A stretch of DNA of 64,000 bases. Origin: CALSMU01 sp965230225. Its GTDB lineage: Bacteria > Bacteroidota > Bacteroidia > Flavobacteriales_D > Parvicellaceae. The notes under the pieces are model-generated. The model was not told the DNA's origin and did no database searches. It saw only the letters and a program-made list of their open reading frames with translations. Of the stretch, positions 50,031 through 57,756 are shown piece by piece. The stretch's first letter is position 1; every line of letters starts with the position of its first letter. The DNA lies in contig CBDDKM010000005.1 in NCBI GenBank assembly GCA_965230225.1, positions 310,001-374,000 of the forward strand, read 5' to 3'. A program made the translations under genes and the position numbers.

Positions 50031-51785
50031 TTAATCTTGTACAATTCTTCTAGCTATATTGTTTTTAACATCCAGTTCTACTACATACACCTCTTCCTCT
50101 ACCGGTACTTCTCCTCCGTACATGTTGATGAGGTGTGATCTGTATTTTTCCAATACATTTTTAGGGGCTACCTTCATGGAAGGCGTAAGTGTTTTATCAT
50201 CCAGCGAAAGTTCTCCATTGATAACTGCTGCCGATTTTATTTTTGAAAACTTTTGTTTGATGTCGCAATTGGCGTCATGTAAACACCCTTGCAAACATCT
50301 TCCAAGTTCATTGAGGTCTCTTGGGCAGAAACACCCGTCTTCTGGCGATAATTGATAATCGGGTTTTTCCAGTAGTTTTTTATTAGGGAAAATCAATGCA
50401 ACAGGGTGATCTTCTCCGCTTCCAGAAATGATTACGTGCTGAACGTAATGACACTTTAATTCGATTACTTTTTCAAGATCGGTTGGAACTACTTTTTCTC
50501 CATTGGAAAGCTTGAAAATTCGATCCTTACGAGAAATAAGTTTTAATCCAGTTTCTGTAATTGCTCCTACATCTCCTGTTCTGTACCAACCATCTTCGGT
50601 AAATACTCCATCATTGGCTTCGTCGTTGTTGTAGTACTCTACCATTACATTTGGACCTTTTACCTGAATTTCATCATCGTCGGCAATTCTAATACTTACA
50701 CCTGGGATAGGTTTTCCCACTACACCACTAACTCGTTTAAGAGTTGGATCGGTAAGGGTACAGCATGGGGAAGTCTCTGTAAGTCCCCATCCTTCGATAA
50801 CCGGAATGTTTCTTTTTTCAAATTCGTTGGATAGTTTTTCCGGTAGTGCAGCCGCTGCTGTAAAGATGAATTTAAGGCCTGAGTTGAAGAAGGTATCTTC
50901 GGCCTCTTTACTTGCTAGTGTTTGCTCATATAATGATTGATAGACTTTAGGTACACTGAAGAAGATTGTCGGTTTGATTTTCTTCCAGTTTTCAAAAATC
51001 ATTTCTGCATCTCTACCATAGCTACTTTCTAGCGAAAATGTAGCACCGTTGTATAATGCAGTAAACAATTCGAATATTCCTCCAAAGCTATGGTGCCATG
51101 GAAGGTATGCAAGGAATCGATCGTTTTCGTCTACTTCCCAAACCTGGCTAATCGCAGTTTGCTGGGAAAGGATATTACCATGGGTTAATTGAACACATTT
51201 TGGAGTACCCATGGTACCCGAAGTGTACATGTTTAGACAAATGGAATCTGGTGCAATATCATCTAGCAGGCAAGAAGCTCCCTCTGGAATTGGGTTGAGT
51301 AATTGACTAAATGAAACCAGGTTGGAGTAGCGAAGATCTTTAATTGGATCAAAGTGATAAATCTTTTTTAGTTGGTCCAATCGACCACCTAAATTATCCA
51401 TTTGCGATTGTCCGGCTACTGCCATCCAGGTGGCATCCGAATGATTGATAAGCAATTCTGCTGTATCTCTTTTGAAGTGAGCGAAAATAGGAACAGCAAT
51501 ACCTCCAATGGACATAACTGCCAATTCCAATTCTAACATCTCTAATCGATTTCGGGTAAAAAGAATGATTTTATCTCCTTTGGAGAACCCATCTTGAGTT
51601 AGGTTGTAGGCGATTTTCTCGATGTTTAGAAAAAAATCGTTCCAGGAAATCCCCTCGTAGTCACCATCGGCATTTTTTTCCTGGTAAACGATTTTTTCTC
51701 TAAAAATGTCTACGTTTCTTTTTAATAGAGCTGTGATGTTTGGGAGGACTTCTCCTAACTGATATGCAGAATCTAATTGTTTCAT
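50031..51785 (-). CDS. AMP-forming acyl-CoA ligase with cysteine-rich insertion
   Basis: ATG at 51785 (MKQLDSAYQLGEVLPNI); 584 residues. Adenylate-forming motifs are in order: phosphate loop YTSGTMGTPK, GWGLTETSPC, YRTGDVG, and the C-terminal catalytic Lys in LTPSMKVAPKNVL. The overall pattern is of the long-chain acyl-CoA synthetase branch. Unusual is the stretch CFCPRDLNELGRCLQGC followed by a fifth Cys (about residues 482-505), in the C-terminal lid, which could hold a metal. Substrate is not determined; in context it could activate phenyllactate (or benzoate). It is tightly spaced with the dehydratase subunit gene downstream and lies just after bcrD. Confidence 0.82.
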   Translation of the reverse strand: MKQLDSAYQLGEVLPNITALLKRNVDIFREKIVYQEKNADGDYEGISWNDFFLNIEKIAYNLTQDGFSKGDKIILFTRNRLEMLELELAVMSIGGIAVPIFAHFKRDTAELLINHSDATWMAVAGQSQMDNLGGRLDQLKKIYHFDPIKDLRYSNLVSFSQLLNPIPEGASCLLDDIAPDSICLNMYTSGTMGTPKCVQLTHGNILSQQTAISQVWEVDENDRFLAYLPWHHSFGGIFELFTALYNGATFSLESSYGRDAEMIFENWKKIKPTIFFSVPKVYQSLYEQTLASKEAEDTFFNSGLKFIFTAAAALPEKLSNEFEKRNIPVIEGWGLTETSPCCTLTDPTLKRVSGVVGKPIPGVSIRIADDDEIQVKGPNVMVEYYNNDEANDGVFTEDGWYRTGDVGAITETGLKLISRKDRIFKLSNGEKVVPTDLEKVIELKCHYVQHVIISGSGEDHPVALIFPNKKLLEKPDYQLSPEDGCFCPRDLNELGRCLQGCLHDANCDIKQKFSKIKSAAVINGELSLDDKTLTPSMKVAPKNVLEKYRSHLINMYGGEVPVEEEVYVVELDVKNNIARRIVQD

Positions 51786-51839
51786 CAATCAACGGTAAAT
51801 AGGCTCAACACTGGTTTTTCAGGTTGAGGGGTTGTTTGT

Positions 51840-52697
51840 TTATGCTACTACCGCAGCTTCTTTTTCTTTTAATCTGAAATACCTGTATCCTCCCCACAAT
51901 GCTGCCCCTACTGCACCGGAATAAATGGCATCCGGCGAAGAAATAAATTCGAACGAACGTTTCTTATTCTCCGCAGCTAACTCTTCAATGGCTTGAATCA
52001 TTCCTACATTCATTCCCATTCCTCCTACTAATGCGATAGGCGATTCAGCTTTAAGAGCACCCAATAGTTTTACAATTCTTTGGGCTATGGACAGGTTAAT
52101 TCCCTTTACAATGTTTGGAGTGGAAAGCCCTTTAGATACCAGGTTAATTACATCAGTTTCAGCTAATACTGCACAAATTCCTGAAGGAGTTTCTGGGTTA
52201 TCTGCCTGTAGTGAAATATCTCCAACTTCTTCTACTGCTAACCCCAGGTAACGAGAGATATTTTCGATGAACTGACCAGACCCTGAAGCACATTGCCCCG
52301 TCATCTTGTAGTCCATTACTCTTCCTTTCTCATTTACTTTAATGGCTCTTACATACAAACCTCCCATGTCTACCACGGTTTTGGCTCCAGGAGCAAAGAA
52401 GATTCCTCCTCTGGAGTGGGTGGTCATGCTGTAAAAGTGACCGGTCTTCTTTTCGACCATTTCACCTTCTCCTGTAGAGGCAAGGTAAGCGATATCTTTA
52501 TCGTAGTTAAGGTTGTTTCTTTCCAGTAGAGTATCAATTAACTCAACTGCTACATCTTTTGGATTACGCTTTCTTATTTTTTCGGTTTGTTTATCTACTA
52601 ATTGGTGGTTTCCAGAGTCGTGATCGTAGGACATTAAAACTCCTTTTACGTAGCTTCCTCCTACATCTACTCCCATGGTATATATTGTATTGCTCAT
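51840..52697 (-). CDS. bcrD: Benzoyl-CoA reductase, activator subunit D
   Basis: 285 residues, like known BcrD (about 282). ASKHA ATPase fold: GVDVGGSYVKGVLM near the N-terminus, STGEGEMVEKKTGHFYSMTTHSRG, VVDMGGLYVRAI, the Fe-S ligand region TGQCASGSGQF and GICAVLAETDVINLVS. Together with BcrA it forms the ATPase module that bridges a [4Fe-4S] cluster and pushes electrons into BcrBC at the cost of ATP. The usual DIGG motif reads DMGG here. Gene order bcrC-bcrB-bcrA-bcrD is the same as in Thauera aromatica. Confidence 0.9.
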   Translation of the reverse strand: MSNTIYTMGVDVGGSYVKGVLMSYDHDSGNHQLVDKQTEKIRKRNPKDVAVELIDTLLERNNLNYDKDIAYLASTGEGEMVEKKTGHFYSMTTHSRGGIFFAPGAKTVVDMGGLYVRAIKVNEKGRVMDYKMTGQCASGSGQFIENISRYLGLAVEEVGDISLQADNPETPSGICAVLAETDVINLVSKGLSTPNIVKGINLSIAQRIVKLLGALKAESPIALVGGMGMNVGMIQAIEELAAENKKRSFEFISSPDAIYSGAVGAALWGGYRYFRLKEKEAAVVA

Positions 52698-52721
52698 AAT
52701 TGTCAGAATTATATTGGATGA

Positions 52722-54134
52722 TTATGCAGTTGCTTTTTTCTTTTTAGATGGAAGGTCCACTTCGATGTTTCTTCTGGCGAACATGGCTCCACCAAGGGCT
52801 CCCATAAAAATGGAGTCGGTGTGTATGTTCATGGTAACCTCACCATAAGACTCAGTAACCATTTGCTTAACATATTTAAGAACTGCCTGGTTTCTGGCAA
52901 CTCCACCTGTAAATGTGAACTCATTTCTAACTCCACCTGATCTTGCGATTAAGGACATGGCTCTTTGTACAATGGCCTTGTGCAATCCGGCAAGGATATT
53001 TGGTCGTTTTTCACCGTTGTTTAATAACTCTCTTACCTCAGATCCCGCAAATACAGTACAGGTAGAACAAATGGTTGTCTCTTTGTCGGCCTGTAGTGCT
53101 TCAGGTCCAAGTTCGTTTAGGGAAATGCTAAATTCATCGGCAATGTATCCTAAATATCTTCCGCATCCTGCCGCGCATCTATCGTTCATGTGGAAACTGG
53201 TAACCAATCCGTGGCTATCTACCTGAATGGCTTTTGTATCCTGTCCTCCAATGTCTAGTACAGTTCTGGTGTTTGGGAATACGGCGTGTGCACCAAAGGC
53301 ATGGCATAGAATTTCAGATTTGATACAATCTTCAGGGAAAGGAAGTAATGCTCTACCATATCCTGTTCCTACCATGTTGGCAATGTGAATATTTTCCGAT
53401 GCAATTTGATCGATATGCTCTCTAAGTGAAGTCTCTACATTTTTGTAGTTGTCTTTAACTGCATTTAGTTCAGCGTAGTACCAGTCTTCTTTTTCTGGGT
53501 GCTCTTTTTCGTCTGCAAGTCCCTGGTATTTTTCTTCCAGTACACGCATCGATTCATCGATCAACTCTTTAAAGTTGTATTGAACCATTTCATTTTCTAC
53601 CGGAGTAATACTCTTGTCAAAAGCTAGCATTAGCGGCTCGAACAATGCTTTCTCTACATTTTCAAGCTCTTCGTTGTATCGTTCACTAACGATGTCTCTA
53701 AAGAATTGATTTTTTGAACCTAAATTTTCGTTAACAAAACCGTTTCGGATATCAGGAACGATTCTGTCCATGATTTCTTCTAGCTTATTGGCAATGTCTT
53801 CTTTGTTATCGTACTTAAAGTCATTAACCGTTTGGCGTATTACCTTGCGCAAACTGTCCATTCTTCTTTTAAATTGTCTGTATTGGAATACAGATCGAAT
53901 ATCCTGCATATATTTCTTGAACTCAGGTTTTGAGTCAATTTCGTTTTGCAGTTTTTGGGTAAGCAAGGTAAATCTAGCGTCGTAAACAGCCTCTTCCCTG
54001 GCAATGTCTGCTGCTACTTTATAGTTGGCTCTGGTATTGGTAATTCCTCTACCAATAATTTCGTCTTTCTCATTTATGATCACCGCTTTTGAAGTAGTAG
54101 ACCCTAAATCGATACCTAAATAATACTTATTCAT
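52722..54134 (-). CDS. bcrA: Benzoyl-CoA reductase, activator subunit A
   Basis: 470 residues, slightly longer than Thauera BcrA. The N-terminus LGIDLGSTTSKAVIINE is the first ATP-binding motif. A long helical insertion (residues about 55-245) comes before GTGYGRALLPF, followed by VLDIGGQDTKAIQVD, the Fe-S ligand region NDRCAAGCGRYLG and CSTCTVFAGSEVRELL. The two cluster-binding cysteine positions per subunit are kept. It pairs with BcrD. Starts 18 bases after bcrB ends and is followed by bcrD after 24 bases. Confidence 0.92.
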   Translation of the reverse strand: MNKYYLGIDLGSTTSKAVIINEKDEIIGRGITNTRANYKVAADIAREEAVYDARFTLLTQKLQNEIDSKPEFKKYMQDIRSVFQYRQFKRRMDSLRKVIRQTVNDFKYDNKEDIANKLEEIMDRIVPDIRNGFVNENLGSKNQFFRDIVSERYNEELENVEKALFEPLMLAFDKSITPVENEMVQYNFKELIDESMRVLEEKYQGLADEKEHPEKEDWYYAELNAVKDNYKNVETSLREHIDQIASENIHIANMVGTGYGRALLPFPEDCIKSEILCHAFGAHAVFPNTRTVLDIGGQDTKAIQVDSHGLVTSFHMNDRCAAGCGRYLGYIADEFSISLNELGPEALQADKETTICSTCTVFAGSEVRELLNNGEKRPNILAGLHKAIVQRAMSLIARSGGVRNEFTFTGGVARNQAVLKYVKQMVTESYGEVTMNIHTDSIFMGALGGAMFARRNIEVDLPSKKKKATA

Positions 54135-54152
54135 TTCTTCTTTTTTTGGTGA

Positions 54153-55451
54153 TTAAACAGTTTCAGCCTCTTCGTTGGCTTTGATTAATTTTCGTTGTTC
54201 CAGCATTTGGAAATAAGATTCCAGTCTGTTTTTAATGTTTGAGTAAGAGAAGTATCTAGGGTCCACCAGGTCAGACTCTATGAACCCTACCGGTACTTCT
54301 AATCGATCTTCGATTTCTCTCATCATTCCAAGCTGACCCGCAGAGAATGAGTTACAGCTCTTAATGGAATTGGTCATGTATCCATCAGCATCGTAATCTT
54401 CAATGCATTTAGATAGTAGATCAATTCTTTGTGGAATGTTGAGGTTGGTATAGCAATTCATGCAATATTCGGCTAATGCTTCCAGTGGACGCTCAGGATC
54501 GTGTCTCCATCCCATGTCGTATACTCCACCTACTTTGGTGTAAGATGAAGCAACAATAACAGCTCCCATGTCGTAGAAAATTTTCCAGAATTCTCTAAAG
54601 CTTGTCCAGTTTGGAGGCCCTTCTACCACCAATCTGAATTTTTCTTCTTTCATTTCTCCTTCCGGAGTAATTGGCCCCAATCCAAGTTTAATTCTTTCTT
54701 GAATTTCGCTGTAAAGCTCTTTGTAGTAATCTACAGCTTCCTGCGTTCCTCTGAACCCAATGTTAATTGGCCCGATGTAGTATACTCCGGCAAAGTAGGC
54801 GTCGATAGGAGAGGGCTTGTGTTTTGTGGTGTCAAATATTTTAGTGATCCAGTCTTCTGCCTCGGCAGAAAGTTCCAGATGACGTTTCAATTTTGCTTCG
54901 TCGTATTTAATCCCGGTTACTTCTTCCAGCTGAGGAATTACCTCTTCCTTGAATTGTTTCACCATGTATTGAGTCATTTCAGGAGTCATTTCTCCATTTT
55001 CCTGATATGGAGTATGCACCATTACGACTTTGGCATTTGGGTATAATCTTTTTAGAGTTTCAAACCATTTAAGGAAGGTAAAGCAACCTGTATAGCTTAA
55101 AAGTAGAACATCCGGCTCTGGGATTTTTTCTCCTGTCGGCCCAATGTTTCCTTTCATCATCATTCCTACATCACATTTAACGTAGGTACAAACATCTTCT
55201 GAGTGAGCATTCTTTTCTGCTTCTTTAATGTAAGAACCAGATTTTTTACGCATGGCACTCTGCAAAGCGTTAATCTCCGGGTAAACCGGTAGCATATCAA
55301 AGGTTCTGATTAACTCAGAAAGGTTTCCAGGTATAAAGGTGTAGCATACTTTTTTACCAAGTTCCTTGGCTCTGCTTAATTCGCTGAAAAGAGTTGCAAC
55401 CATCTCCTTTTGGAGAATCATACTCTTTTCCTTTTGTGCTTCTTTTGACAT
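54153..55451 (-). CDS. bcrB: Benzoyl-CoA reductase, catalytic subunit B
   Basis: 432 residues, matching the BcrB size. It belongs to the 2-hydroxyacyl-CoA dehydratase superfamily: VCYTFIPGNLSELIRTFDML, VCTYVKCDVGMMMKGN, LLLSYTGCFTFLKWFETLK, AGVYYIGPINIGFRGTQE, NSIKSCNSFSAGQLGM. With BcrC it forms the catalytic dimer that reduces benzoyl-CoA to cyclohexa-1,5-diene-1-carbonyl-CoA with two ATP-driven single-electron transfers from reduced ferredoxin. It is 45 bases downstream of bcrC. The sequence is clearly not the BamB class II enzyme, which is a tungsten protein. Confidence 0.92.
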   Translation of the reverse strand: MSKEAQKEKSMILQKEMVATLFSELSRAKELGKKVCYTFIPGNLSELIRTFDMLPVYPEINALQSAMRKKSGSYIKEAEKNAHSEDVCTYVKCDVGMMMKGNIGPTGEKIPEPDVLLLSYTGCFTFLKWFETLKRLYPNAKVVMVHTPYQENGEMTPEMTQYMVKQFKEEVIPQLEEVTGIKYDEAKLKRHLELSAEAEDWITKIFDTTKHKPSPIDAYFAGVYYIGPINIGFRGTQEAVDYYKELYSEIQERIKLGLGPITPEGEMKEEKFRLVVEGPPNWTSFREFWKIFYDMGAVIVASSYTKVGGVYDMGWRHDPERPLEALAEYCMNCYTNLNIPQRIDLLSKCIEDYDADGYMTNSIKSCNSFSAGQLGMMREIEDRLEVPVGFIESDLVDPRYFSYSNIKNRLESYFQMLEQRKLIKANEEAETV

Positions 55452-55496
55452 ATTGTATCTATTTCAAAATGATTAATTAATTGATTCAACAACCGG

Positions 55497-56678
55497 TTAG
55501 GCTGTTACTGGTTCGTCTTCCCAAAGTTTGATAGAGTCGGAGAAGGCTCCCACTTGTTCTCTAATCACTTTGAATTGGTTAATGTTTTCGCTGAATTGGA
55601 AGGCGATGTATCTAATGCCTAATTGATCGAAGGCATTTTGGAATATTGGAGCATCCAATAAACTAGGATCGCAGAAACTGGCTGAGGCGAAAATGACTCC
55701 GTCTGCCCCTCTGTTTTTGACAATTTTTGCCAAACGATATTCCTTAGGGTCATGGACATCATAAATGGATGATGAGAATTGACTTTGTTTGATGTACGAA
55801 TTAGAAATAGATTCTAATGGATTATCTGTAGTAGCATCAATGTCTCCAAGGATCATTCTTGATCCCAACATATAATCGTCGTCTACCACATAACATCCGG
55901 CATCTTCGATGGCTTTAATAAGTCCAATAGCAGGTTGCTCGCAGAAGGCTCCTGAAACGACAATTTTGATTTTATCCTGTGGTGTGCCAATGTCTTCTTT
56001 GATGTGGGCGCAAACTTGTTCCAGAATTTCATTGTGTTCTTCAACCGGAATAACCATTCCTGCTCTAATAATGTGGTAAACATCAGTGATGGAAATTCTC
56101 CACGGATAATCCTGGCGGATATCGTAGATGAACTCTATCATTTGTCTGTTTTTGTTGTACAGATCTATAGAGTGGTTAAGCATTTCTGTGGTAACTTCTA
56201 CACCATTTAACTCTTTGATGTATTTCATTACATGCTCCATTTCTTGCTGGTAAAACACCCCTCCAATTTCTGGAAGGAAGTTTTGTGGGAAATCCATGTA
56301 CTTAACAAACTTTCCGATTTCTTGCTGCTTGAAGATTCCCGATAGGTTTCGGATTACATCACATATAGAAGGGAACACATAACCATCAAAATGCTCTGTG
56401 TGGTTATCCAGAGCAAGTTCCATTATACTTCTTGGAATGTGGCAGATGTAGGATTGGTAATAAGCATCTCCTTTAATGATTTGTTTGCGGTCTCCACCAC
56501 CCATTATTCCAACGGCCATTCCCCCGGCAGCATGAATAATTTCTCTTGGAAAATAGATGGGCATGTATCCCACTATTACTCTACCTTCCTTTTCTTCTTT
56601 CCATTCTTTTGCACGGGTAAAGTTTAAATCGAATGCATGTTTTTTACATTCTTCAATTAATTCGTTTAATGGTTTCAT
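55497..56678 (-). CDS. bcrC: Benzoyl-CoA reductase, catalytic subunit C
   Basis: Start placed at the ATG at 56678 (MKPLNELIEECKKHAFDLNF), where similarity to BcrC begins; the frame stays open to 56774 but the extra 32 residues look unrelated. 393 residues (Thauera BcrC is about 386). Diagnostic parts: GYMPIYFPREIIHAAG, IMGGGDRKQIIKGDAYYQSY, CHIPRSIMELAL, FPSICDVIRNLSG, VSGAFCEQPAIGLIKAIE, SASFCDPSLLDAP, and the ending AFSDSIKLWEDE. The conserved cysteines are candidate Fe-S ligands. First gene of the cluster; an FNR-like palindrome and a likely -7 element lie upstream. Confidence 0.93.
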   Translation of the reverse strand: MKPLNELIEECKKHAFDLNFTRAKEWKEEKEGRVIVGYMPIYFPREIIHAAGGMAVGIMGGGDRKQIIKGDAYYQSYICHIPRSIMELALDNHTEHFDGYVFPSICDVIRNLSGIFKQQEIGKFVKYMDFPQNFLPEIGGVFYQQEMEHVMKYIKELNGVEVTTEMLNHSIDLYNKNRQMIEFIYDIRQDYPWRISITDVYHIIRAGMVIPVEEHNEILEQVCAHIKEDIGTPQDKIKIVVSGAFCEQPAIGLIKAIEDAGCYVVDDDYMLGSRMILGDIDATTDNPLESISNSYIKQSQFSSSIYDVHDPKEYRLAKIVKNRGADGVIFASASFCDPSLLDAPIFQNAFDQLGIRYIAFQFSENINQFKVIREQVGAFSDSIKLWEDEPVTA

Positions 56679-56832
56679 AACGGTTTTATTACCTTTTAAA
56701 TTAGTTTCAATTTGGGGTCTCAATTCTGTGATTAATTCAGAGGGGTAACAACATCTCGAAGGCTTGCCTGGCAAGGGGTTGAATCGTGTATGTCGTTACA
56801 ATTGGGTCATATCATTTTTCGATACAGCGACA

Positions 56833-56840
56833 CTAAAGTA
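56833..56840 (-). promoter_or_regulatory. Probable -7 promoter element of the bcr operon
   Basis: CTAAAGTA on the plus strand reads TACTTTAG on the minus strand, one mismatch to TAnnTTTG. Its centre is 33 bases from the centre of the palindrome at 56861-56878, placing the palindrome at about -40, the class II activator position of FNR/Crp. The transcript would have a leader of about 150 bases before the bcrC ATG at 56678. Confidence 0.5.
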
Positions 56841-56860
56841 TTCATATACAGCGTGTTAAA

Positions 56861-56878
56861 ACATGATCTGGATCATGT
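56861..56878. promoter_or_regulatory. FNR-like palindrome upstream of bcrC
   Basis: ACATGATC-TG-GATCATGT is a perfect inverted repeat with 8-base arms. Inside it ATGAT-CTGG-ATCAT differs from the FNR consensus TTGAT-N4-ATCAA only at the outermost base of each arm. Its 12-base core recurs upstream of the thiolase gene. Confidence 0.7.
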
Positions 56879-57077
56879 CGAGACATGGAAACAGGTTGAA
56901 TATTTTAATAATCGCCCTAGAAACGAAATAAAATAGCGATATGAACAAAAAGAATAAAATAATGTTTTGTTATCTCGGTAAGTGTTGAAATGCCTGTAGA
57001 AGAGGGTAGAGGTGAAATGAGCTAAAAATTGGATGTGCTGTATCCAATAACTTCTTATTTAGATTCGTTCTTTTTAA

Positions 57078-57085
57078 TACTTTTG
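57078..57085 (+). promoter_or_regulatory. -7 promoter element for the outer-membrane protein gene
   Basis: TACTTTTG matches TAnnTTTG exactly, 38 bases before the ATG at 57124. No clear TTG at the -33 position. Confidence 0.5.
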
Positions 57086-57123
57086 GAACAACTTATGTCT
57101 GTTGTAGAACAAAGAACGATGTG

Positions 57124-57663
57124 ATGGAATTGAAAAATTGGTTTAAATATGGAGTGGCGGTGCTTTTAATGTCTTGCATGTTAAGTGCGAAAGCAGGAGG
57201 AGATATTGACTTAAAACCAATTAAGTCCAAAATTAGTTCTACCAAAACAGGGATGATTATTGGTTTACAGAAAGGAAAGTACACTGGTTTTGAATTGGGA
57301 ATGGAAAGGCAGTGGAAGGAAATTAAATTAAAGAGCCCTTTTACGATGGCAGCTACTTTTAATATGGAATACCAATTTGGAGCAAACGTAATTGGATTCA
57401 AAGGTGGCCCATGGATGAAATTCGGGCGAATGGATTTTACCTATGGGGCTAATGCTACTTTTTTGTCGGATTTCGAAGACAATCGATTTGGAGTCTCTCC
57501 TGCACTAGGATTTAAGCTACTTGGTTTTCATGCTATTGCCAGCTATAATTTTGTTTTCGGCCCTGAACGATTTTCAGAATATAATAAGATGCATGTATCA
57601 TTGAGGTATTACATCAGTAAAAGCAGGAAAATTAACTGGAATAAGAAAAAATCTAACGATTAG
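57124..57663 (+). CDS. Predicted outer-membrane beta-barrel protein
   Basis: 179 residues from the ATG at 57124, preferred over the adjacent GTG. A signal peptide (MELKNWFKYGVAVLLMSCMLSAKAGG) is followed by alternating polar/aromatic strands (GLQKGKYTGFELGMERQWK, ATFNMEYQFGANVIGFKGGPW, FGRMDFTYGANATFLSDF), ending in a basic tail. The pattern suggests a small beta-barrel of eight or so strands. No specific family recognised. It lies about 90 bases before the TonB-dependent receptor gene. Confidence 0.7.
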   Translation: MELKNWFKYGVAVLLMSCMLSAKAGGDIDLKPIKSKISSTKTGMIIGLQKGKYTGFELGMERQWKEIKLKSPFTMAATFNMEYQFGANVIGFKGGPWMKFGRMDFTYGANATFLSDFEDNRFGVSPALGFKLLGFHAIASYNFVFGPERFSEYNKMHVSLRYYISKSRKINWNKKKSND

Positions 57664-57756
57664 TCCTATACCTTATTTAAGGGATATTCCAGAATTTAAC
57701 ATTTACACAAGCAATCTTAATTTAAAAATGGAGTTATTTGAGCATAATTTGTGATT

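Larger units (their letters stand above)
56775..57123. other. Divergent regulatory region between bcrC and an outer-membrane protein gene
   Basis: About 350 bases with no gene of their own. They contain the FNR-like palindrome and minus-strand -7 element for bcrC, and a plus-strand -7 element TACTTTTG for the gene at 57124. The middle (56900-56990) is AT-rich. Confidence 0.6.

Noticed and set aside
54153..56678. Class II (BamB-I) tungsten benzoyl-CoA reductase
   Set aside because: Subunits belong to the 2-hydroxyacyl-CoA dehydratase superfamily with ASKHA ATPases; no aldehyde oxidoreductase-type or Bam genes.
56679..56774. N-terminal extension of 32 residues on bcrC
   Set aside because: Extension is unlike BcrC, which begins at the internal ATG at 56678 judging by known family members.
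38153..56900. Cluster as a recent genomic island
   Set aside because: No integrase, transposase, tRNA or direct repeats at the borders, and base composition does not visibly differ; transfer may be old, but it is not shown by this window.
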